From Impatiens glandulifera (lineage: Eukaryota; Streptophyta; Magnoliopsida; Ericales; Balsaminaceae), in NCBI RefSeq assembly GCF_907164915.1, contig NC_061866.1:20769429-20833428 (forward strand): a stretch of 64,000 bases of DNA, read 5' to 3'. Below, piece by piece: positions 11,001 through 22,469 of this stretch (its first letter is position 1; each line of letters opens with the position of its first letter). The translations under genes and the position numbers were made by a program. Under the pieces are notes generated by a model. That model was not told where the DNA came from. It ran no database searches and was given only the letters and a program-made list of their open reading frames with translations.

Positions 11001-11786
11001 TTGAGTTCTTCCTCATGTATCTCGTGTTGGGCCTGTGTTGTTGGGTCAAAATCTTCGTCGGAGTCTTCGTAGAAAGAGACTTCCTCTTAATTATGAGGAT
11101 TAACAAGACGTGGATTGGTGGAAGTGAACATAACCGAGATAGGTTGGGTAGTGAATCGAGAAGAATGTATGTTTTTGGATGTGGACGATATTTGATGATT
11201 AGTTAGAGCATTTGTGATCAGCATGAGTTGTTTTGTCACATGTTACAAATTTACCTTCATTTCCCTAAATTCGATTGTAGATACCGTTTCAAGTGTTGGG
11301 ACTTCTTCGGCCATCTGGTGGCATATAAAACATTCGGTTTTTTGATCTCTCTTTCTTTGGACCGTGTCGGCTATCGCAGTCTTGGACTATTGCAAAGAGA
11401 AAAAGGTGAGCGTTTGCAATTTTAAAAAAGTACAATATAATGCATATGCATGTAAAATGATTCATAGAGAATGGATATCTCCTTTGTTATTCGAAAGCCA
11501 AACATAGAGTGTTTATACAAAACATATTCGTTAAATTTGTTACAAACATGTCTCTCTAGTTGGTATTTATAGAAAGAGTCTAAAAGGGAAAATGTGAATA
11601 CTAAGGTTGTAGGCTTTTAGGTCATACTATAGCCTATTCCTACACTAGAAGCTTCCTGCTCTTTATTCCTCTTAACATGCTCGTATTCTTCGAGAATGAC
11701 AAGTATGTAGTTCTTTAACTCTTTCAGGATGCCCATCAGGGAAGCGTTGTGCCACTTTTCGAGATATCCGACGTAGGCCATGTGGT
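11001..11786. other. Gag/ORF1 spacer, no supported gene
   Basis: Continuation of the Tat interior. The plus-strand frames here (11,015-11,425) are antisense to the element and carry no recognisable motif. Minus-strand translation is broken. Confidence 0.4.
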
Positions 11787-12660
11787 TTATTGGATGTCTA
11801 TGTCAATGACATTTCCCGTATAATGGGGCATAAAGTCACGACCAAACTGTTTGAACATGTTGTGGGTGTAGTAGGACATAACCCATTCCAAGCCCATAAG
11901 CATGATCAAGGGTTCATCATCCATCATGTATGCCATCTTCTTGATGGGATACCACATGAGTAATTCCCGAACTTCGTCTTCATTCACTATAAGAGGTCAC
12001 GACAAAGCTTTTTTTATCCTTTGGTATTGAATAGAAGGGGACATGATGTCTTTGGGACATACTGGCGGAATAGATCCACGTTTGTCGAGCAACCAAATGT
12101 AGAGAATTAGGTTGAACCTATTTTGTTCACAGTAGAGATTAGGAATGAGTCATTCAAACCCATTAGCGTTTCAACTTGAATGATACATGAGGGGTCTTTG
12201 TTTCCCTTACGCATGTGGTATGCTATCTCCAAGATTTTGGAGAATGACTTGTCATCCGTTGGAGCCGTGATAAAGTGGGCCAACATGACCTTCATCATCA
12301 TTAGGGAGGAGTCCATAATTAGGGGAACTTTTCCATTTATGACCTCCATCTTTGTCCATTTTTAGAAGTCGGTGACATTCTTCTTGAGGATTGTTTCGGA
12401 TGTTATTTTGGTATATTCGTATTTCTCTTCTAATATCTGTCTTATGGACATTGATTCTACAAATGGTTTCAAATGTAGAACATTCTTGTTGTCCATTATT
12501 AGGATAACTTGGAAATCTTATATGGTTGGGCACAATTTCCTTTCTTCCATGAAGTGTACCCCTCCCACGGGGCTCCACCTCCTTTGCATTTACATCATGA
12601 AGGTGTGGTTTATCTTGAAGTTTATGAATCTCATGATGAAGGTTAGTCCATAGATCCCAT
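11787..12660 (-). pseudogene. Tat ORF1-like remnant upstream of gag
   Basis: Minus-strand pieces read PLIMLMGLEWVMSYYTHNMF then KQFGRDFMPH (11,787-11,987) and AHFITAPTDDKSFSKILEIA then YHMRKGNKD (12,107-12,349). The layout resembles the extra ORF found before gag in Tat elements, which has a PL-G-x-G-x-x-Y-P-x-x-x-xRQ-G-x-x-x-P block and, before it, an S-x-x-x-x-L-A-x-x-Y-x-x-x-H-R block. The assignment rests on that pattern and on position. The function of this ORF is unknown even in intact elements. Confidence 0.35.
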
Positions 12661-12763
12661 GTTTATACTTGTTTTTGTGGAAGCTATCGATCCATGGGAT
12701 CATTGCGCTATCCTTCAGCATGGACATCGTCTGTGATTGGGAGATTCAAAACATTTAAAAAAA

Positions 12764-13311
12764 GGCTGAAATAATAAATTGGGGCTTCTTATTAGGGACT
12801 ATTTGCAATTTAGAACATCTTCTTTTGAACCTCACAATTTAAGGCTTCTTATTGGAGGTCAATTGCAATTTGGGACCTCTTCTTTCAAACCTTATAATTT
12901 TGGGCTCCTTATTGGAGCCAATTGCAATTTGGGACCTCTTATTTCGAGCCTCACAATTTGAGGCTCCGCATTGTTAGGTTTATACAAAATGGGTTTTTCC
13001 CTAGAGGACATGGACTTTCGTAAAAAAAGTATTACGTGGCCACGTTAGTATTATTTAGAATTAAATGTCACTATTAATTTTTTAATTATAAAAATCACAT
13101 AATACATTTTATACGGACATTCATGTTCGTTAGGGCAAAACCCCATTTTGTACAAACCTGACAATGTGGAGCCCAAAATTGTGAGGTTCGAAAGAAGAGG
13201 TCCCAAATTACAATTGACTCTAATATTGAGCCCCAAATTGTGAAGTTCAAAAGAAGAGGTCCCAAATTACAATTATCCCCCAATAAGAAGTCCTAATCTG
13301 ATATTTCGGCC
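12764..13311. mobile_element. Fold-back MITE built from inverted ~60-bp repeats
   Basis: The left arm (12,764-12,985) contains about three copies of a unit with TTGCAATTTGGGACCTCTT and GGCTCCTTATTGG. The right arm (13,140-13,311) contains the same units inverted (AAGAGGTCCCAAATT, AATAAGAAG). The ends are GGCTGAAATA and, inverted, GGCCGAAATAT. The centre (about 13,000-13,130) is unique AT-rich sequence. The 9-bp flanks TTAAAAAAA and TTTATAAAA are similar but too AT-rich to be proof of a Mutator-type duplication. Frames within it are antisense repeats, not genes. Confidence 0.6.
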
Positions 13312-13345
13312 TTTATAAAAATGTATTTGTTTTGAAGAAGGAACA

Positions 13346-13478
13346 TGTTTGAGATGTTCATTTAAACTATACATGCATACACATAATACATATATAGTAG
13401 TCACATAATATATATGTTTGAGATGTTAATTTAAACTATACATGCATACACATAATACATATATAGTAGTCACATAAG
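13346..13478. repeat. Tandem duplication, 2 x ~67 bp
   Basis: Two near-identical copies of a block containing AAACTATACATGCATACACA and TATATAGTAGTCACATAA lie side by side. They differ mainly by TTCATTT versus TTAATTT near the start. Confidence 0.8.
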
Positions 13479-13985
13479 GGTTATAGGGACGAGGTTTTAG
13501 TTGTTTGAGCACAACAAACAACCAGCTTGGTGGGAGTATCCAAGTGTTTTTGTACTAAGGGTAATCATAAGAAAGTATAATTTACTGATAGTGGAGGGGT
13601 AAAACCGTCACCTAAACTAGAGAATATCAACTAAATTGGGAATTTCCTCCACCTCCATAATGTCTACGTTCTATCAGACAGATCATTTCCAAAGGGTAAG
13701 GTCGATCCCTTTTATTATAGTTTTTCCTCTCGCAATATCACTCATTAGTAACAAGTTGTCATTTCTCATTGACTATCTTTACATATAGGTGTAGAATTAC
13801 TAACACCAATCTTGTACTTCTTTGTATGTAATGTGAGGTTATGCACCCTTTGCAAATATAGGTATTTAATAGGGTAAAACTTATGCATCTCTTATGTGTT
13901 GTTCCTTTTGAGATATGCCTAATAAATTGAAAACGTGATACAAACATTTTTCAGGAGCCAGGTTTATGTTTTAGAGTTAAACATT
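13479..13985. other. Tat 5' leader region, no gene
   Basis: Untranslated-looking sequence between ORF1 and the primer site of the Tat element. The small minus-strand frame at 13,759-13,947 has no recognisable motif. Confidence 0.4.
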
Positions 13986-13987
13986 TG

Positions 13988-14013
13988 ATCCCTAGTAGAG
14001 TCGTTAGAAAAGC
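13988..14013 (-). promoter_or_regulatory. Putative primer-binding site of the Tat element
   Basis: The minus strand reads CTAACGACTCTACTAGGGAT, a decayed form of TGGCGACTCTGCTGGGGA, which I know from the position just after the 5' LTR in many plant Tat elements. It abuts TGTAACCCCCGG (14,014), a plausible LTR edge. Confidence 0.45.
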
Positions 14014-17000
14014 TGTAACCCCCGGAAAACCATTTATTCTCGGGGTGGCTTGAGGTTTGATAATTTCAAAATTGGTTTGCGTATTAGAAATCTTTTAAAA
14101 TAAACATCATTTTAAAATTTTTAAATAATTCATATCAGCCTTTTAAATTAATTAAACATAATTAATTTGGGGTTCAAATTTAAATAATCCGGGGATTTGA
14201 AATAATCAAATAACAAATTGACTTTATGAAAAATCTGTGTTTTAAATTAATTAAAAATAATTAATTTAAATGATTATTCATTTGAAGATAGAGTCCCCAA
14301 TTGATTTTTGAAAAATCAATAAAAAGGTGTATGTATACAAAAGTATTTTACATTAGAGATTCGTTTTTGGTTCGAAGTTTGGTAATACTCGAGAAAGTAT
14401 TTTCGGGCTATGTCCTCCTTTCCCATTTCAAAAATGGTATCTACTTATAAACTTGGATTTTTAAAAATAGATTGTATAACGCTTTATTTTAATCAATTAT
14501 TTTTACGGTCCTAGGCATGCATAATATTTAGCAATATTTAAAGAATTGTAACAACAATTACTTAAATATTGATACCTATTTTTGATGATGACTAAAGAGG
14601 AATATACCTGAAGAACACCTATTTCAAAGATATTAGGGTTTAAACATAAATATCAAATATGTCTTTATATAATAGTTTTTTTGTGGAAATATACAAAAAA
14701 ATAATTTGAAATTAGTTTATAATTTTGTGGGATATTTAGAAAATGGTTTGAGACTCCAAAATTACAAAAATAATTTTGGAATTTGAAAAGGAGAACAAAA
14801 CAGGCATTAGGACCGGTGACTTAGGTCCTAGGTTCATTTTTTCTATCGGGGGCCCTTGGTCCTAAGTTGGAAGCCTCTTGGTTGGGGCTTAAGATCCTTG
14901 ATCAAGATGCATAAGTCCCTCGTTTCGGGGTTTAAATTATCGGTTGGGGTTTAAGGGTCCCTCGGTCGAGGTATGGAAACCATTGGTTATAGGTTTTGGA
15001 GTTCTCGGTCGAGTTTGAGACTCATCGGTCATATGTTTGGTTTCTCGCTCGGATGTAAAAATCTTCGGTCGGACCTCTCAGTCCTAGCTAAAGAACATCG
15101 GTCGAACCTCTTAGTCCTAACTGAAGAACTTCGGTCGGACCTCTCGGTCCTAATTAAAGAAATTCAGTGGGACCTCTCGGTCCTCAAGAACATCAAAATT
15201 GATGATTTTGAAATATTGATGGAGGCTTGGACTCTTTGACCCAAGGAACTGGCCGGGTAGCTTCATAATGCTCCTAGGAACATTTAAAATATCATCGAAA
15301 TGTATCAATCGACCTGAGTGATGATCAATTTATTCATAACAGTTTTGACCAAAAATCGAGTTTTTGGTTTTTAAGTTATTTTAAAGGGTAATGAGCTTTT
15401 CAATAGATTCCTTAGACTTCATATGATTGATGTGTATCAAATTATAAACACTAAATGTTCATTTGGACCAATTTAAGAAATCAAAATTTTCATTTATTTT
15501 TATAATTTTAATTTTGATCAAACATGATCGGTATGGATCAAACACGATTCAAATAGTTGTTCAATATCATTATAAACATGTTGGGAAGCTTTTCAAGCTG
15601 ATGTTCTTAAGGATTAACCCAAGAACATAAACCATTTGTTTTTTAATTTTCCAAATTCAAATTTGGGTTTTTATGTTTAAGATCGATTGATCGATCTTGG
15701 CTTCACAAAAAACTCATAAATGATCCTTAGATCGATTTCCAATAAAAAATTTAAGAACCAGACATCATACAAGATTTTAAAAACTGAAATATACAAATCT
15801 TAATTTTAAAGTGAAAGTATGAATTAAAGGGTGATTGAAAGCATACCAAGGATTGAAGAATACTCCTTAGACCTTAGGGAAGCTTTGGGGATGCTCATAT
15901 CTAAGATTTAAGGCCTAATAAAAAGATTTTGAAAAATCCATAAGCTTGAGCTTTAATGGAGGATTATTTGTGAATCTTGAGAGCATATCTCTTATCTTCG
16001 GAATTGTCAAGGGAGGAAATGTATATCCTCCCGAAGTTGGTTGATACATCCAAGTGGCTTGAATAAGCCAAATAATATTTATGGTATTTTGGTTGTTCTT
16101 CCAGCTAGTTGCGGGAATAGGCCTTAATTAAGTCTAAGGTTATATGAGGAATGATCATCGTGGTAGGGTGATCTTTTCACCTTTCGAATTAGTCGAAATA
16201 GTTGACTATAGGCAAAGTTCCATCTTTAAGAAATCAAAGATGGAACCTATTCTTACCCCTCCGACGATCGCGATGAAAAAGACAATCGAATGATGAAACG
16301 ACATCATTTTAGGCGAGAACGCAGATGCATAGTGGTACGTTGATGTTCCATTAGCATGTTGTTGCGATCCAGGCGTTCTGTCGCGTTTCATCTAACGAGC
16401 GTTAGCTGATTAACTGTTACGCAAGCGCGTTCCTTCGTCTATAGTGGGCGACGCAGATGCTTCTCAAGCGTTGGATGAAAATCCAACACCTATCTAATGG
16501 TTGTTATTTCCGTTGTAGCAATCATTTTGAATTTCGGCTACACCCGATTACATATTTATTTTTTATTTAAAATCTTAAGTGTTTATTTGAAATTGATTTT
16601 TCTTTCACCCTTTTGGGTTTAATTTCAATATTTTAAAATACACAAAATATTTAATATAATTATGTCAAATATTTTGCCAATTTTTCTTTTAATATTTTTG
16701 GGTTACATAAATAATTTTTTGGGATGAAATTCTTAACATATAAATTCTAAATTATTTATTTTAATCCCTTAATTTTTCTAAAATTATTTTGAGATAAAAT
16801 GAGTATAACATTTATCCCAAATAATTTTATTTACTTTATTTGGTCATTATCCTTAATTAATTAGATCGAAATTATCATAATAAATTAATATAATTAATTC
16901 TTTAATTAGATTTTTGGCATTAGGGTTAATTACTTTTAATTTATCTATTTGAAAATAAATCAAAATAATTATTTTAATTTTATAAATTGGATATATAGAT

Positions 17001-17422
17001 TTTAAGTGCTTACATGAACTTGAATTTTCGTTTTCTTGGATTTTTTGAAGGAGAATCGTAATTGTGATACTAGTCTACTAGGGGTCTCTTGGAATCATCT
17101 TGAATCGATTGTAAGTCTTCATATGTAGTTATAATACAAGTTCTCAACTCATATTTGTTTTTACATATTCAAGTTTTATCCACTTGTTCTCATTTTCTAT
17201 GTTTGATTTAATTGCATATATAAGTTTTAATTGATGTAAGGAAACTTTCTATCGGTTTAGAATTGAACAATTCAAATTAACACGAATTTTCGTCTAATTG
17301 AATTTTAGTTTCAAATATTGGGATAATATTTTCGGGCTCTTTCTCGAAGATAAAAATCCAATAATACTCTAAAAAATTATAATTGATTTAAATTGGTTTT
17401 GGGTTATTGTAATTACTCTAAG
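14014..17422 (-). repeat. Probable Tat 5' LTR, right edge not defined
   Basis: Starts TGTAACCCCCGG directly after the putative primer site. Tat LTRs can be several kb long. The sequence is non-coding with one short tandem repeat (15,066-15,200) and a more GC-rich patch at 16,250-16,500. I cannot locate the outer end because the partner LTR lies outside the window. Confidence 0.35.
15066..15200 (+). repeat. 33-bp tandem repeat, about 4 units
   Basis: Units begin CGGTCGGACCTCTC and end AAAGAAC. The period is 33 bp, so the repeat keeps one reading frame and the 88-codon frame at 14,973-15,239 shows an 11-residue repeat around RSDLSVL. The preceding 200 bp contain looser CGGTCG motifs. Probably a minisatellite inside the LTR and not a protein gene. 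Confidence 0.7.
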
Positions 17423-17683
17423 GGCTTGTTTAAGGAAATGACTTTTTGGGTTTTACCTGGGTTTTATCTTAAAAACTCTTGTTTGGTAAAAATTGGTTTT
17501 TAAAATTTGAAGACTAATTTACCTTTTGACTTTAAAGGTTATGGTGTAGGTGAGAGAATGATGGTTTAAAAAGAGAAGATAAAATTATAGGGTAGTTTTT
17601 GCTATTTAAATGATAAAATTATTTGATTTGATGGTTGAGTTTGGGGATAAAAACTGGGTTTTATCCCAAAACACTTTCATCAG
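17423..17683. mobile_element. MITE candidate, 261 bp
   Basis: Flanked by the 7-bp direct repeat CTCTAAG (17,416-17,422 and 17,684-17,690). The interior has inverted related blocks near each end (GGGTTTTACCTGGGTTTTATC left; GATAAAAACTGGGTTTTATC right), but the extreme ends match poorly as inverted repeats. Superfamily not assigned; 8-bp duplications with one mismatch would fit hAT. Confidence 0.45.
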
Positions 17684-17690
17684 CTCTAAG

Positions 17691-18196
17691 TATAATATCA
17701 AGAAAATAAAAATGAAATTATGAATATCGATTTTAAAAAAGTGAACGTGTTTAAAGGCATTTAAAATGAGTCAAGAACGGTCTAGCCAAGTTCCCGAGAC
17801 CTTAAGAAAATACCGAGTACTCTTAGAATGTAAATTGATGTATTGAATCAAGAGTTTAATTTTCCCGACATATTATTAATTTTCCAATGAATCTCCAATC
17901 ATAAGCCTTTCGTTTTATTACCAACGTAGACGAATTCTTCATGAGTTTTAGAATTAACGTGTGTTCGTGGTTTTAAGTTTAGATTCATATATTGGAAACT
18001 AAAATTTTCTCCTAAATATATACTAGAAGATGCAACCTCTTGTTCATCATTTTGCTCATCCGACCGAGATTTCCTAAATACCGACCGAGAGAGTATGTCA
18101 AGTAGGGAGTCCGACTACAAAAATTCTACACTTGGCATGTCTCCTAACTGAGGAGTTAATGTCAATAAGAAGAGGAAATTAAGGGTCGTCTAGGGA
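17691..18196. other. Unclassified, no gene
   Basis: No supported coding sequence. GACCGAGA motifs at about 18,060-18,090 recall the CGGTCG-rich stretch at 15 kb. Confidence 0.4.
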
Positions 18197-18501
18197 CAGG
18201 GCCGGCCCTGGGGTAAGGCAACCAATGCACTTGCATAGGGCCCCCCACTTTTATAGGGCCTCCATTTTTTTTATATTTAATAATATTATATTATTAATAT
18301 TATTTTTTCCTCTTTTTTCTCCTTTAATATTAAATATATATTATAAAAATAATTTTTATATCTCCTTTTTAGTCTCGTATTATAATATATTAATTATTTA
18401 TATTTTATTTTATTAATTAAAATTAAATTTTTTTTTTACTATTTTAGGGCGCCCCAAAATTTAAATTTGCATAGGGCCTCAAAATCTCAGGGCCGGCCCT
18501 G
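18197..18501. mobile_element. hAT-type MITE with palindromic ends
   Basis: Both ends are CAGGGCCGGCCCTG, itself a perfect 14-bp palindrome. The element is flanked by a perfect 8-bp target duplication TCTAGGGA (18,189-18,196 and 18,502-18,509), the hallmark of hAT transposition. Subterminal TTGCATAGGGCC occurs at both sides in the same direction. The 305-bp AT-rich core has no transposase; a 63-codon frame inside is not a gene. Confidence 0.9.
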
Positions 18502-18509
18502 TCTAGGGA

Positions 18510-18780
18510 TTTGAACACCAGACCCCTAGCCCCCAACTTCGGCCTATTACGCTTCCCGAACTAAAGTCCCGACCTCCTTCAATCGTAGATGACTCCCGAA
18601 CCGCGCCCAAGGCTCTTGAAGAGAATATCCCTCCTTGAAGCTAAACCCAATCTCTAGGCCTATTAGCTAAGGCCCACATCACTTCCCAGACCAAAAACCA
18701 AGCCTCAAACGTTCAGATGCTTCCTGAACTGTGCCCAAGGCTTTCGAAGCTATGATCAACTCCGACACTAAGCCTATTCT
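18510..18780. repeat. Two diverged ~110-bp direct repeats
   Basis: CTTCCCGAACTAAAGTCCCG...CGCGCCCAAGGCTCTTGAAG (from about 18,550) and CTTCCCAGACCAAAAACC...TGTGCCCAAGGCTTTCGAAG (from about 18,685) share order and spacing. They lie in non-coding sequence. Confidence 0.5.
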
Positions 18781-19249
18781 TAATTTCTTAGGACTTGTTT
18801 TCTTTCTAGTTGTTTATTTTAATTCTGTTAACATATTAAAATACCTTAAACGATTTTTAAAAGATCTAAAAAAATAATATGAATTATAATATTTTTCTTA
18901 ATAGATTGAAAAATCAATTTAATTTTGGGGATCATTTAAGAAGTTTGCTCTATTTTCATCAACTTCTTGAACATATAACTTGAGTTTAATAAATATAGAA
19001 AATATAGGAAAAATTCTAAATGATTCTTATATTTTTTATAATTTTTCTTGATATTAATTTCTACTTGTAATGCTTTTAGATTTGAACACTTTCTTTCCTA
19101 ATGAAATATGTATCTCGATATTAATTTCTTCTAGCTATGTACAATTATCTTAGGTACATTTGACGCATATTTATGGACAAAGAGGGCATGACCCTTAGAT
19201 GTGTGCTAGAATTAAGACTAGGAACTTGCACTTTTAGAATTTTGTAGAC
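18781..19249. other. Unclassified AT-rich, no gene
   Basis: Nothing recognisable in either strand. Confidence 0.4.
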
Positions 19250-19770
19250 ACCCTATTTTTATACTCAAATAATTAAAATAAATATACCTAGTGCAGTCAA
19301 GTATGATGACTATACTTGATTGCTGGACCGGGAGACAAAAAATAGAAACATCATTCCATATCCGGTAGTTTGACTAGTTTAACAACTCCAAGTAGAGTCA
19401 AGTTACACTACCACCACTTTCCATATCGAATAACAACGATACCTTCTTCACCAATATAACCAAAGCTCTGATACCATGTAACGAAGTCACAATCAGGACT
19501 TCGATGATCGAACCGTGAAAAAACTTATTAGAAAGTGAATAAACACTTTAGAGAATGAAACAAACTTGAATGAAATTATGTCTATTGAACTTGTTGAAAT
19601 AAGAATACGATTACAAATTTTATAAAGTAAACAAAAGTTAGACGTTAAACTAAGAGACTTGAAAAGTCTCATTAACTAGAGATAAGACCAAGAGACTTGG
19701 ACAATCCAAGAGACTCTTAAATAACAAAAAGACACATTAATTATTATTATTATTGCTTTAATTTCTAACA
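19250..19770 (-). mobile_element. Truncated Ty1/copia: 5' LTR, primer site and leader
   Basis: GCTCTGATACCA at 19,465-19,476 is the complement of TGGTATCAGAGC, the initiator tRNA-Met primer site used by most plant copia elements. It directly abuts an LTR starting TGTAACGAAG (19,477) and ending TTTCTAACA (19,770), 294 bp. Left of the primer site only about 200 bp of leader/gag start remain, so the rest of the element is missing. Confidence 0.75.
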
Positions 19771-19920
19771 GTTGTCTCTTAAACAAAAAAAAAATCGTTA
19801 ATTTAAACACAATATATACTTTATATCTAATTTTGTATATGCACCTAATTTAGAAAAAAAACAAATTAAATCTTTTAATCTTAATAAATTTGATCTTCTT
19901 TTGTATAGTACTCATCCTTA

Positions 19921-20258
19921 TGTTAACTTTTAGAGTGATCGGTTTTGACCGAGGTCTAATCTTGCGGTGCAATAAAATAAAATTATAACTATTTAATATT
20001 TGGGCTCACTAGGCCCAATATGTGACATAAATATATGATCTTAGTTAGGATTTTATACACATAACATCAGCCATTTTTCATTTTTACTTTTTTAGTTGTA
20101 ATCTTCTATTGATAACATAGTGACAAGTTTCATCATCTGCCCATAGTTTTCCCATTTGGGATTTCAACGTAAATTTTATGTTATTTACGTGCTTTTTTTT
20201 ATTACTCGTATCTCTTATTTATCTTGATTAGTCTCAAATTCATATCCATTTTTCAACA
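19921..20258 (+). repeat. 5' LTR of copia A
   Basis: Starts TGTTAACTTTTAGAG and ends TTTTTCAACA. Pairs with 28,790-29,134. Confidence 0.75.
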
Positions 20259-20260
20259 AA

Positions 20261-20273
20261 TGGAATCAGAGCC
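20261..20273 (+). promoter_or_regulatory. Primer-binding site of copia A
   Basis: TGGAATCAGAGCC two bases after the LTR; one change from the tRNA-Met complement TGGTATCAGAGCC. Confidence 0.75.
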
Positions 20274-20313
20274 TTATTTTTTTTTATTTTGAGACTATAT
20301 CTATTTTTCAGAG

Positions 20314-20780
20314 ATGTCAAGTATAAAATACGATATTTCGTTGTTGAATCGCAATACTAGGTTTTCTCTATGGCAAGATGCAAGTTCTTCTCGTTGACAT
20401 AGATTTGGACAAAACTTTATTATGGTTTGATAAAATTCCTAGTTTGTGGAAAATAGAAGAAAAGAGAGGATGAATCGCAAGGTTATGTCTAACATACATC
20501 TTCATCTCTCGAACAATATTCTACATGATATTTTAAAGGAGACACGTGTTGCTGGGTTATGACTAAATTAGAACAGTTATGTATGATAAAAAGTCTTACT
20601 AGTAAGTTGTATATGAAGCAATCAATTATATTTTCATCATATGCTGGAAGGCACGTCTCTATAAGAGCATTATCATCATTTAAACAAACTGCTTATTTGA
20701 AAGTCTTAGAATGCAAGTATGATGATAAAGATTTAACTTTGATATTACTTTGTTTTTTTCCCACATTGTAGTTTATGTTT
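20314..20780 (+). pseudogene. Copia A gag remnant
   Basis: The likely start ATG at 20,314 gives MSSIKYDISLLNRNTRFSLW. Then come a frameshift and stops, with ILHDILKETRVAG and KLEQLCMIKSLTSKLYMKQ downstream. This follows the copia gag pattern (F-x-x-W-x-x-x-M...VLL, L-x-x-x-I-x-x-E, L-x-x-LY-x-x-KSLTNKLYLKQ). Gag would form the virus-like particle core. The C-terminal zinc knuckle is not recognisable. Confidence 0.65.
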
Positions 20781-20859
20781 CGTGATACTATTTTATTTAG
20801 TTGTGATGTTGTCACAATGAATGATGTTTGTTATAAGTTTTGAAAGGCTCTGCCATTTT

Positions 20860-21846
20860 AGGTGATGTTGTCTTCGCATTGTGGCATATGCAACTTGGTC
20901 ATATGTGAGAATGACATGACCGAATCAAGAAAACGAGGACTTCTTGATGGACAAGGTGTTACCATATTAAAGTTTTGTGAACATTGTGTCCTTGGAAAGT
21001 AGAAAATAGTTAAGTTCTCTAAGGACATCCACAATACTAAAGGAACAGTGAATTATATTCACTCTAATCTCTAGGGACCCTCTAGGGTGTCTTCTATGAG
21101 TGGTTTTTATTATATGTTAACAATTATTGATGATTTTTCCAGAAAAATGGGTCTTCTTCTTGAAACAAAAGAGTAATGTGTTCTCTAACCTTAAGGGGTA
21201 GAATACTATGATTAAGAAAATATAGAGAAACCAATAAAATTATTGCATACTAATAATGGTTTAAAATTATTTTCTAAAGAGTTCAATGCTCTATGCAGAA
21301 CAAAAAGAATCGTAAAGTACCACACCATGCCAAATTATCCACATCATAATGGTGTGACAGAGAGAATGGATAAAACTTTGATGGAGAAGGTACATTGTAT
21401 GCTCCTTAATATTGATTTATCAAAGTATTTTTAGGCTGAAGTTGCAGCTTTAACATGTTTCCTCGTCAACCGCTCTTTATCGACTTCAATTAATAAATAG
21501 ATTCTATAAAAAAGGTATGATGTGATATTCGTTATAGTTATTCCGACTTAAGATTTTTTGGTTATTCTTCGTATGCTCATGTTGATCAAAGAAAAATGGA
21601 GACTCATTCTATGAAGTGTATTTTTATTGGTTATAAATCATGTGTAAAGGGTACAAACTATGGTGTCTAGAAATTAGAAATGTAATAATTGTTGAGATGT
21701 TACTTTCGATGAAACGCCTATATTTTATGATAGATCCTTCATATCTTTTTGCGATAAAATTTAGCAAAAATTTAGAACATCTTCTGATAAGATTTAACAA
21801 TAATTTAACACTTATTTTAATAAGATTTAACAAGAATCTAGCACAC
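20860..21846 (+). pseudogene. Copia A pre-integrase and integrase remnant
   Basis: About 20,880-21,000 encodes LWHMQLGHM and FCEHCVLGK, the H-x-x-x-H...C-x-x-C zinc-binding start of copia integrase. IIDDFS follows at about 21,125. At 21,243-21,434 LHTNNGLKLFSKEF and PHHNGVTERM hold positions of the second catalytic D (here N: HTNNG instead of SDNG) and the E. At 21,540-21,660 FFGYSSYAHV and KCIFIGYKS are the usual post-integrase motifs. Multiple stops. Copia B inserts shortly downstream. Confidence 0.65.
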
Positions 21847-21851
21847 ATGTG

Positions 21852-22342
21852 TGTTGAAGTGTTCTTTGCCATTGTGGGTGAGTTTTAAATTCCGGGTAAA
21901 TGGGTCAGAGTTTTCTGTTATGAAAATGGGTTAGAGTATAAATACTTTTTTTGGGTATTTTTCTCATAACATAGTAAGGTTGAGAGAGAGTGAATAGATC
22001 TAGGGTTTGTCTACTTCCTTCTTATTCTTTAGTTGATCTAGAGAGAAAGGTTGGGGGAGCTTTTGATTGTGGAGAATTCCAATCATTCCTAGTGTAATGA
22101 CTTCTTTCATTTGAGAGTAGGGAATGTAAGTTTCTACTATTGACATTTCTTTGATTCAGTGAAACTTATCCCTCCCGTGGACGTAGGTCGATTTTGACCG
22201 AACCACGTATATTGCGTTGTTATTACTTTGTGCTATTTCAGTTCTTGGTAATCTATTTGTCGTCATAGACGATTTGGAAACTGATTTATTACAGGTTTGA
22301 TTTCTAAGAAGATTCGTAGTTGTGCTGTTGCAAAACCCAACA
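21852..22342 (+). repeat. 5' LTR of copia B
   Basis: Starts TGTTGAAGTG and ends AAACCCAACA. A TATA-like TATAAATACT (about 21,936) could serve as its promoter. Confidence 0.9.
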
Positions 22343-22343
22343 G

Positions 22344-22354
22344 TGGTATCAAAG
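22344..22354 (+). promoter_or_regulatory. Primer-binding site of copia B
   Basis: TGGTATCAAAG, one change from the tRNA-Met complement, one base after the LTR. Confidence 0.8.
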
Positions 22355-22469
22355 TAGTATTTATTGGTTATGTTTGGAGTAGAGTGCTCTACTAGTTACT
22401 TGACGAAATTCAAAGAGGAGATCAACGGTTTCTTTCCTAGGGTTTTTTTCAGTTGTTAAGGCAGTAATA

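Larger units (their letters stand above)
5315..14013 (-). mobile_element. Ty3/gypsy retrotransposon, Tat lineage, degenerate
   Basis: Reading right to left the order is PBS, ORF1-like region, gag, protease, RT, RNase H, a second archaeal-type RNase H, then the linker to integrase, where the LARD insertion cuts it. An additional RNase H after the normal one and an extra ORF before gag are hallmarks of the plant Tat clade (Ogre, Retand and relatives). All domains carry stops and frameshifts. Integrase and the 3' LTR are not in the window. A LINE (7,200-7,942) sits inside the RT region and a fold-back MITE (12,764-13,311) near ORF1. Confidence 0.8.
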
